The translations under genes were made by a program, and so were the position numbers. The notes beneath the pieces are model-generated. The model was not told where the DNA came from. It made no database searches and saw nothing but the letters and a program-made list of their open reading frames with translations. This document shows positions 8,098 through 14,899 of a DNA stretch of 19,662 bases, one piece after another; the first letter of the stretch is position 1, and each line of letters starts with the position of its first letter. The DNA is from Stramenopiles sp. TOSAG23-3 (taxonomy: Eukaryota; Sar). The stretch lies in contig LT642395.1 of NCBI GenBank assembly GCA_900128585.1, positions 1 through 19,662 of the forward strand. Reading direction: 5' to 3'.

Positions 8098-9162
8098 ATG
8101 GCATCCTTTGCCGCCCCCTCAACGAGCGAATGGAAGGACGTGTTGGCGGGCAAAACTGAAGATACGTACGTCGTGTTGCGAATTGAAAAGAAAAGCATTT
8201 CTGTAGTGAAAAGAGGGAAGGGGTTGAACGATTTGATCGCATACCTTCTGAACGAAGAAAGTGGTCAGAAGAATGTCCTATCGATAGGATTTGTTGTTTA
8301 CGGCATTGATAGCCGCGGCGATGTAACGTCGAAGCGGCAAAAATGCTTTCGAGTAGACTGGATGGGCCCGAAAGTGAGTCCTATGAAACGTGGTTTGCAG
8401 CTGAAATGCAAGTCACACGTGAGCGAATACTTCTCTTCTTGCAATATTATTCTGCAATCAGGTGACGCTGACGACTTGAGCGAAAAAGAACTGACGGAGC
8501 AACTGTTGTCGAGCGGCGGTGCCCATAAACCAAAGTGTTACGACTTTGGGGATGGGGCAAAGACCACCGAAGAATTACTGACGAAAACCCCTTCGCCGAT
8601 TGTGGACACAAAGAAAACAGAAGCGGGAGCGCCCGAGACGTTAGCCTCCAAAATGGAAGCCGTCGATGTGGTCGCGCCAAAATTCAGCACTGCCACATCC
8701 ATCGAAAAGAACAAGTTGGTGCCCGCAGTGAAAAATGAAGCTCAGCCAACTTCAAAGCCATCCAACGACGGCAATGCAGGCGCACAGACGAAACCTTTCG
8801 AAGCTACGACGGAAACCCATGCGATTCTACTTATTTCGTCCTACGGCTCAGGTGGAGGTGGACAACAGGCAAAGTGCACAAAGTTGCGAGACACAATATC
8901 TGCGTTAAAGATTAGGTTTGTAGACGTGGATGGTGCCGATGGGTCCAACAAAGATAAGCGCAACGAATTGTTTGGAATCAGTGGAATACGAGGCGGGTAC
9001 CCACAAACATTCATTCAAACTTCAGCGGGGGTGGTGAAGTTTGTTGGCGATTACGAAAAAATGATGGATTTGGTTGAATCAAACGATATCCCCGAGGATA
9101 TACTGAAACAAAACCCTGGTATTGAAACCTTCAACACCGTTTTCAGTGATTGTAAGCTTTGA
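8098..9162 (+). CDS. Coactosin-type ADF-H protein fused to an SH3BGR/thioredoxin-like domain
   Basis: 354 residues. The start is the ATG at 8098 (A at -3, G at +4); the frame extends a little upstream but only with TTG. Residues 10-150 form an ADF-homology domain closest in pattern to coactosin: YVVLRIEKKSI, then GDVTSKRQKCFRVDWMG, VSPMKRG, a helix with VSEYF, and the LSSGGAHK end resembling coactosin's KKAGGANY. Coactosins bind F-actin and oppose capping. Residues 150-237 are a low-complexity linker. Residues 238-340 form a thioredoxin-fold domain like SH3BGR proteins: HAILLISS, KIRFVDVDGAD, RNELFGISGIRGGYPQTFI, then VKFVGDYEKMMDLVE. It has no CxxC pair, so it is more likely a binding than a redox module. 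The combination is unusual to me. The protein probably acts on cortical actin in the cytosol. Confidence 0.85.
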   Translation: MASFAAPSTSEWKDVLAGKTEDTYVVLRIEKKSISVVKRGKGLNDLIAYLLNEESGQKNVLSIGFVVYGIDSRGDVTSKRQKCFRVDWMGPKVSPMKRGLQLKCKSHVSEYFSSCNIILQSGDADDLSEKELTEQLLSSGGAHKPKCYDFGDGAKTTEELLTKTPSPIVDTKKTEAGAPETLASKMEAVDVVAPKFSTATSIEKNKLVPAVKNEAQPTSKPSNDGNAGAQTKPFEATTETHAILLISSYGSGGGGQQAKCTKLRDTISALKIRFVDVDGADGSNKDKRNELFGISGIRGGYPQTFIQTSAGVVKFVGDYEKMMDLVESNDIPEDILKQNPGIETFNTVFSDCKL

Positions 9163-9735
9163 ATTTTATTATGAAATTGTCTCATTTCCTTTTGTTGTTG
9201 ATGATCTGATAATATTAATTAATTTTATTATAAGATGTGGTGATGATGATGGGTTTATTTTTTATTCTTTTTTTCTCCTATTTATTATCTCATCTCCTAT
9301 GTCCTCATCATACTCCTCCTCCTTTTTTTCTTCTTCTTCCTCCTTCTTCTTCTCATCTTCTTCTTCTTTTCTACTTCTTCTTCTTCATCATCATCATCAT
9401 TTATTTTTTTTAATATATATTTTATAATAATTAATTTGTTGCGGCGTCGTCGTTGTTGAAGAACATACATAGACTACTTGGTATATTATTATTATTATTA
9501 TATAATAATAATATTTTTTATGAATTTCCCAACCAAGAAGAAATGTCTCCTACTACTACTGTACGGATATCGCACATATAACTGAAGTTGCACGAATCTT
9601 ATTTTGCACGATGGTAAGGTTTCAACAGCAGGAGAATTTATTATTAAAAGCATTGGATCGTTCAATTAAAATACATCTGCACGCACCTAATAGACGCACC
9701 CATTTCCTACAGCTGGCCACCACGGCGTTTCTGTA
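9163..9735. other. Intergenic region upstream of the heparinase-like gene
   Basis: A pyrimidine-rich CTT/TCC block fills about 9270-9400 and ends in a (CAT)n run. A 24-bp perfect AT palindrome lies at 9490-9513. The last 125 bp hold an upstream ORF and a possible leader intron. No other gene is visible. Confidence 0.55.
9490..9513. repeat. 24-bp perfect AT palindrome
   Basis: TTATTATTATTA is followed directly by its exact complement TAATAATAATAA. It could extrude as a cruciform or form an RNA hairpin, but it consists of trinucleotide repeats, so slippage is the simplest origin. Confidence 0.7.
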
Positions 9736-9736
9736 A
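9611..9736 (+). promoter_or_regulatory. Upstream ORF overlapping the start of the heparinase-like gene (TAATG)
   Basis: ATG at 9611 opens a 41-codon frame whose TAA (9734-9736) shares its last A with the ATG of the main gene. Inside it, GTAAGG at 9614, CTAAT near 9687 and CCTACAG ending at 9712 look like a 99-bp intron. Splicing would leave an 8-codon frame ending at the same TAA. Either form would place a stop exactly on the main start, an arrangement that permits termination-reinitiation. Whether transcripts include 9611 is unknown. Confidence 0.35.
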
Positions 9737-12417
9737 TGGGCTATTTGTTTCGGTTGGTTTTACTCTGTCTTTTTGCGCCGCTTTGCTTTGCGAATACCGA
9801 GCGTAATGGTGAGGATGTTGAGCATCCGCGCTTATACTTTTCAAAGCATGATTTGGGGCACTTGCGTGGCAAGAAATCAAACCCATTTTTTGCTGGCGTT
9901 CTCCAGCAATACGAAGCCGCGCTCGAGCATAAACTCAACTATAGTGCTGGTGGAATAATGGTTGACGTTGAAAACGGACCAGGGACACGGCTTCAACTAG
10001 CGACGACGCTGTATCTTCTCCAATATGGGAACTATAGCTACTGGGGGAATGTTGCAAAGCAGGATTTGTACAAAAAAGTCATCGCGCTTACTCCTGCTAC
10101 TGGAAATTGGTTTGCCGGTAGCGAGCGCAACCTCGAACAGTATATCGCTTCCTACGATGTTCTTGCGGCCCTGTTCAGCCCCGAAGAAGCTCGTGCCATG
10201 GAAGCGTCGTTTTCACTCAATGCAAACTATATGTACAGTGGCATCGGGGTGTCCCCAGACATGGCATCCCGTTTGATGAATCCGGCGGCGGATCGGTTAG
10301 CTGCGGTTGGCTTGATTGCGCTCACATTTCCAAACCAGCCGAATGCTACCGAGTGGTTGGACCAATCGCTTTTTGAATTCAAATGGATGCTAGAAAATGG
10401 GGTGATGGAGGATGGCCAGTGGCACGAGCCCACGACAAGGTACCATGGCCGAGTTCTGGCCGCATTTATTCCATTTGCGTACGCACTTCGGCAGGCAGGC
10501 ATTATGGACCCATTTGTCGACATTGAAAACTTCAAGAAGTATGTCGGGTGGTACCGCCACGTGCAGACACCTCCCGATTCTACATTAGGGGGTTGCGCCC
10601 TTACGCCTGCGCTGTCGGATGGGAATTGGGAACTGGTCTGGTCGGTGACACTGGGTTGGGCTGCCGCAGCGTACGTTCAAACCGACCCTACGTACGCAGC
10701 CCAGTTGTGGGAAGCTTGGGAGCGGGCATGTGCTCCAATGGGGTTAGAACCGTCTCCACCGGCGCAGCTTACTTCGCTTCTGTTTATCGGCTGTGTTCAC
10801 GAAGGGGAGTGTTCAGATAGGTTCGTGGCGCCCTTCTCCTCGCTGTCGCGCAACGCCCCAATAAGCACGCCGCGGCAGTCCACCATGCTGACAGGGTACG
10901 CCGTCTTGGAGCAGCCTGCGATGAAGAGCCGCCCTTACTTTCTGATGTCCACCAGCACCCAGCGACAGACGGAAGGCCACGAACACCCCGATCGAGGTTC
11001 ATTTTCTTTGTACTCGCACCAGACGCCAATTGTGCTTGATCCCGGAGTTGGCTGGTGTGGGTACAATTGGTTCGGGACAATCCCCACAAGCCGGGCGAAT
11101 GGGACAGCGTTCGACAAAGGACTTCAGTTTGGAGCATGGTACAGGGGTTCGCAGAGTCATTCGATGGTGAACTTTGCGAAAGAGGGTCCAGGAATTCTTC
11201 CGGAAAACAAGACCTGGCGCCCCCCCGGGGCGTATGGGCACGAATGGGGGCTTCGTGGCGCCGCGTGGGTGCAATCGAACGTTTTCTCCAGTGCCCTTGA
11301 TTATGTCGATGTCAACATCACTCGCGCCGTGCAAGCGAGCCAGCTTGGGGGAGTCCAGGGTTACCACCGTCGCGTTTTTGCGAACCGGCGAGATGGGTCC
11401 TATTTGCTGTGGGATGCCATTGAGGCGCCACTCGAAGACTGCTCTCAGGCGACTTACAATTTGCACGTAGTCACGCAATTGGGGTGGCCTGGACAAGTAG
11501 GTTGCCACACCTTGTCCGATACCCGCTTTGGCGCTACGAACCTTGAATGCACAGCATTGAATGACCTGCGTTTCGATGTGACAGTGCTTCAACCTTCGAA
11601 CGCGGTGGAGGAAAACTTGCTTCATCTTGAAGCGGACCCTTTGCCTGTCCAATTCACTGGGATGACTGGGAGCGCTGGGCATGCACCAGGTATGAGGGCC
11701 GTAGGGGGTGCGCTTGGGGGGGACTGGAATGCGCCAGGAAATTTGCCCCCTAAGGAGCCTCACTGGGCCCCACGAACCCCGACCTGGATCCGTATAAATG
11801 GGGGGAAGGCGTCATGCAACGGGTTCCTTACACTGCTTCATGCCCGCAAGCCTGCAGAAGCCAAGGCCACTGTGGAGTCTTTTGAAGAGCTTCCCGGTGG
11901 ATCTTTCCGAATAACAGTTGCCGGAGAATCGGGGGGAACGCTGTACTTGTTGGGACAGCAGGAGCAGGTGGAGGGTGTTGCCGGGGTAGTAGGGTGGGGC
12001 GCCGATGGCCACAAGCAGTTGGACCACGCGGAGTTGGTGCAGGGAACCTGGCTCAGCGCACCGAAGAGTTCGTTTCGCATAAGCGCTTCGTTGAAAGTGT
12101 CGCTTACGATAAAGTCGCCATCCGATGAACAGTATGTCTTGAGAGTGCACGGACCCTCCTCTGAGCCAGTTGTTATAAACATTACAGTCCCCTGGGCGTC
12201 CCCTCCAAAACAAGTGAACGTTTGGCGTGGCGCGCATGTATGGCATGTTACGAACAACACGTTAAACAGCGGTTCCATAGAGCCAGCACTAGTCTTTGAA
12301 GTTTTGCCAGGCTTGGATTACCTTATAGAACGGCAATGTTATAGGAGCCCGAAGGCTGGATACCACGATGGGAAAGGGGGGTGGTTGTGCAACACTGCAG
12401 AGAAAAATGAACTGTAA
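9736..12417 (+). CDS. Secreted heparinase II/III-like protein (dermatan-sulfate-epimerase-like) with KNEL tail
   Basis: 893 residues. Residues 1-19 are a signal peptide. HPRLYFSKHDLGHLR (30-44) matches the start of the alpha/alpha-toroid in heparinase II/III and dermatan sulfate epimerase (DSE) proteins. MEDGQWHEPTTRYHG (224-238) corresponds to the segment with the catalytic Tyr, probably Y236. GHEHPDRGSFSLY (414-426) is the conserved His motif opening the beta-sandwich and is nearly identical to GHEHPD in DSE. The C-terminal 500 residues are beta-rich with several NxS/T sites. The protein ends KNEL, matching the ER-retention pattern. Family enzymes cleave or epimerise uronic-acid polysaccharides by an active-site Tyr/His pair. 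By eye, the usual Asn-His motif aligns with LMNP near 180-183, so the first His looks lost. Substrate unknown; lyase, epimerase or inactive relative are all possible. Confidence 0.8.
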   Translation: MGYLFRLVLLCLFAPLCFANTERNGEDVEHPRLYFSKHDLGHLRGKKSNPFFAGVLQQYEAALEHKLNYSAGGIMVDVENGPGTRLQLATTLYLLQYGNYSYWGNVAKQDLYKKVIALTPATGNWFAGSERNLEQYIASYDVLAALFSPEEARAMEASFSLNANYMYSGIGVSPDMASRLMNPAADRLAAVGLIALTFPNQPNATEWLDQSLFEFKWMLENGVMEDGQWHEPTTRYHGRVLAAFIPFAYALRQAGIMDPFVDIENFKKYVGWYRHVQTPPDSTLGGCALTPALSDGNWELVWSVTLGWAAAAYVQTDPTYAAQLWEAWERACAPMGLEPSPPAQLTSLLFIGCVHEGECSDRFVAPFSSLSRNAPISTPRQSTMLTGYAVLEQPAMKSRPYFLMSTSTQRQTEGHEHPDRGSFSLYSHQTPIVLDPGVGWCGYNWFGTIPTSRANGTAFDKGLQFGAWYRGSQSHSMVNFAKEGPGILPENKTWRPPGAYGHEWGLRGAAWVQSNVFSSALDYVDVNITRAVQASQLGGVQGYHRRVFANRRDGSYLLWDAIEAPLEDCSQATYNLHVVTQLGWPGQVGCHTLSDTRFGATNLECTALNDLRFDVTVLQPSNAVEENLLHLEADPLPVQFTGMTGSAGHAPGMRAVGGALGGDWNAPGNLPPKEPHWAPRTPTWIRINGGKASCNGFLTLLHARKPAEAKATVESFEELPGGSFRITVAGESGGTLYLLGQQEQVEGVAGVVGWGADGHKQLDHAELVQGTWLSAPKSSFRISASLKVSLTIKSPSDEQYVLRVHGPSSEPVVINITVPWASPPKQVNVWRGAHVWHVTNNTLNSGSIEPALVFEVLPGLDYLIERQCYRSPKAGYHDGKGGWLCNTAEKNEL

Positions 12418-12494
12418 GCGTAAATATTTTGCAACTTGAGAGCAGTGTAATAATCCAAGGCCGATTTAAAAACCTTCGCTAAATATGATATCTC
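12418..12494. other. 77-bp convergent spacer
   Basis: Only 77 bp separate the stop codons of the heparinase-like gene (+) and the vasohibin gene (-). The two 3' UTRs therefore almost certainly overlap and could pair as antisense transcripts. No AATAAA is visible on either strand in the spacer. Confidence 0.7.
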
Positions 12495-13847
12495 TCACTT
12501 CTCTACTTTTGATTCTTTCTTCGGTGATGAGGGGGCGCTTTCTGCCCGCACAGGGGTCTCCGCGCCCCCATCGTTATCTTCCGGGTCTGCTGTGCTTCCA
12601 CCAGCCCACACTGCAGCGGCAAGCTTCTTCGCCCTTTTCTTTATCTTGGTCTTCTTCTTTTTCTTCCTGGACTTGGATTTGCTGGGAGAGCCTGTCTTTT
12701 TGGGAGAGGAGGTTCCGACCGATCTATTCCGGGAGGGCGAGGACCGCTTCGGGCTCAATGCTTTGCCGTCACCGTCTGTTTTGCTCTGTGCTACCTTCTT
12801 TGGTTGCCCCCCATACTTGTCAATGAAATTTTTTGGAAGTTTACCACAGCCTGCATACGTTTCAAAAATTGACTGAGAATCCTTTGCGTATTTATTTACA
12901 TTGCCCTCCAGTTTATCCCAGAGTTTTGCATTCATCTTCAGCACGCGCCACTGGATTTCGTCTTGGCTGTACATGTCCCTTCCAAACGGCAAGCCCAGGT
13001 AAACATAGTGCAGGGTGTGGTAGCACTCCTCGTACGACTTTTTGTAGTCGTTCAAAAGGTCTCCCAGGGACTTGAATGTTAGTGGCTTGTACATTAATGT
13101 GTCCTTGCGACTCAGGCCGATCGCCCCCCACTTTCCCGTGGATGACCTGATCCCTAGCACGATGTGCTCAAAAAAATGCCCCTCTACGTTCGAGCGGAAC
13201 GCGATCGGCATTCGGAACGCACTTTTCATGTCATTGGTCAGGTATACCCCCATGAAAACCGCCTCGATGCACTTTATTGGCAAAGGGTTGGCGATGATCT
13301 CTTTGGCTGTCCTGGCTATCCGGTACATCCCTTGCGTCTTTCTTACGTCGTAGTAGCTCGGGCGGTCGGTATGGTTGTATTCAAACCCTTCGATGTACTT
13401 TTGAATTCTAAAAATATTTGTATCCAATTCTGCGTGGTTTAACGCTGGCAGCACAGGCGCCTTTGGCGCAGATGGGACATCAGACCTTGCGGTTGCGTTT
13501 ATTTTGTTTATCAACGCTCTGAGCTGCTTCTCCGTCGTTGGCATGCGTTTCATCCCAAAGTGTTTTAATACCTTCTGGGCGTGCAGCGACAAGCCGTCGA
13601 AATCGGGTATAAAGTCTAAGTGCGACGGCTGGGCGGCAGCGTTCGACGGTGTCACTGGCGTAGGGGACGCCGGAGAAATGTTCTTCTCTGCAGATATTTC
13701 CGCCATCGCATCGATCGTAACCGAATCCGGCGATTGCACAGCATCTGATACAGTGGGAGTCTTAGGGGACACCAGGGCCTCCTCATCTTCTCCTGTGTCC
13801 ACCGAGGCCGGGGCCACCTGAGGCAGAGGCGGGTTGCTTTCCGACAT
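12495..13847 (-). CDS. VASH: Vasohibin-type tubulinyl-Tyr carboxypeptidase
   Basis: 450 residues, starting at the first ATG (13847; a TTG precedes it). Residues 1-75 are acidic and disordered. The catalytic region spans about 120-345 and follows vertebrate vasohibins closely: RIQKYIEGFEYNHT, LPIKCIEAVFMGVYLTN, FEHIVLGIRSS, GAIGLSRKDTLMYKP, then DEIQWRVLKM. The Cys-His-Ser set is C193, H228, S246, spaced 35 and 18 residues, against 35 and 17 in human VASH1 (C169, H204, S221). Substrate-binding residues also match: Tyr of YNHT (Y157), Lys before the Cys (K192), Arg after the Ser (R247). Vasohibins remove the C-terminal tyrosine of alpha-tubulin on microtubules, with the small partner SVBP, which is not seen here. 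The tail (350-450) is Ser/Pro/Lys-rich with a strong basic patch (KSRKKKKKTKIKKRAKK), likely binding microtubules. Confidence 0.95.
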   Translation of the reverse strand: MSESNPPLPQVAPASVDTGEDEEALVSPKTPTVSDAVQSPDSVTIDAMAEISAEKNISPASPTPVTPSNAAAQPSHLDFIPDFDGLSLHAQKVLKHFGMKRMPTTEKQLRALINKINATARSDVPSAPKAPVLPALNHAELDTNIFRIQKYIEGFEYNHTDRPSYYDVRKTQGMYRIARTAKEIIANPLPIKCIEAVFMGVYLTNDMKSAFRMPIAFRSNVEGHFFEHIVLGIRSSTGKWGAIGLSRKDTLMYKPLTFKSLGDLLNDYKKSYEECYHTLHYVYLGLPFGRDMYSQDEIQWRVLKMNAKLWDKLEGNVNKYAKDSQSIFETYAGCGKLPKNFIDKYGGQPKKVAQSKTDGDGKALSPKRSSPSRNRSVGTSSPKKTGSPSKSKSRKKKKKTKIKKRAKKLAAAVWAGGSTADPEDNDGGAETPVRAESAPSSPKKESKVEK

Positions 13848-14181
13848 CAAAAGATGACGGTGCCGTTCAGCAGTAGTTGCAGTCGAATAACTATCCTTCT
13901 CCAGTCTATTCTAACATGCACACCCAAAAAGAACACGAACTGCTTTTTATCCAAGCCGATTCTTCCTTTTCCCATTCCTTTCAATTTGTTTCAATTATAA
14001 ATAGATGTTATCGTCAGGTAATATATATAAACAATCGATTCGAAGTATTGATGACTTTTAGTTATTTGGTTGTTTCTTTTTTTTCTTTCTTCTTCTTCTT
14101 CTTTGTTGTATAGTTTTTCATTACTTATTAATGGTATTTCTATATAAAGTTAGTAACGGTCGATGGGTGATTTATTACAGC

Positions 14182-14199
14182 AGTATTATTAATAATACT
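14182..14199. repeat. 18-bp perfect palindrome
   Basis: AGTATTATTAATAATACT equals its own reverse complement. It sits in a divergent promoter region. It might be a binding site for a dimeric protein, or simply a product of AT-rich composition. Confidence 0.6.
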
Positions 14200-14280
14200 T
14201 CTTTTTGCTTCTTCTTTTTTTTTGTTTTTTTATTATTATATTTTTAAAAAATTATTATTTTAATTCTTCTTCTCTTCCTT

Positions 14281-14357
14281 CTTTCCTTCTTTCCTTCTTT
14301 CCTTCTTTCCTTCTTTCCTTCTTTCCTTCTTTCCTTCTTCTTTCCTTCTTTCCTTCT
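14281..14357 (+). repeat. (CTTTCCTT)n array
   Basis: Seven perfect 8-bp units occupy 14281-14336. After a short interruption about two more follow, then the array degrades into TTTTTTCC and TTC runs up to about 14412. It is all pyrimidine on the plus strand, so it could form triplex DNA. Confidence 0.9.
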
Positions 14358-14899
14358 ATTTTTTCCTTCTATTTTTTTCTTCTTCTTTTTTTCTTCTTCT
14401 TTTTTTCTTCTTCAGATTTCAGATAAATAATTAAATAATAGTAGTAATATAATATACACACAGCATACCGCGACAGGTAGCATGGACGGACGAGGCATAA
14501 TAAAATATAGAACTAAAAGAGGGACGACAGAGGAGGAGGAGGGGCGACGGAGAAAAAAGAAGAAAAAAACAAACAAAACAAATCTTTATTTTATTTATTT
14601 ATATTAAAATTAAATAATTAGCCGTCCTTCCAGATGCTATTAAAGGTACCAAATATTATTACGTACAACAATCCCAATTTTTTCTTCTTCTTCTTCTTCT
14701 TCTTGCTTCTTCTTCTACTACTACCTTGGTATTACTATCTTTATTACCGTAATTGTACAAATACATTACTTTCGAACGACACTCGGAATGATGATTAACG
14801 GGGAACTTCTTATCAAAGAATCCTTTACATATTTTAAAAAGAAGTAAACGTTGACTCAAACAAACACGCACACACACACACACACGGAATACTTCAAAA

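Larger units (their letters stand above)
13848..14899. other. Divergent intergenic region between vasohibin and UDP-sugar pyrophosphorylase genes
   Basis: About 1.05 kb, AT-rich. It holds T-rich low complexity, a palindrome (14182-14199), a large pyrimidine array (14278-14410), a purine-rich stretch (14520-14580), a TTC run (14680-14710) and a (CA)n run (14869-14885) just before the pyrophosphorylase start. No gene supported. Confidence 0.6.

Noticed and set aside
10999-11763. 254-codon minus-strand open frame
   Set aside because: It is antisense to the heparinase-like gene, whose conserved motifs lie in the plus frame.
14205-14426. Frame encoding LPSFLLSFFPSF repeats
   Set aside because: It is a translation of the CTTTCCTT microsatellite.
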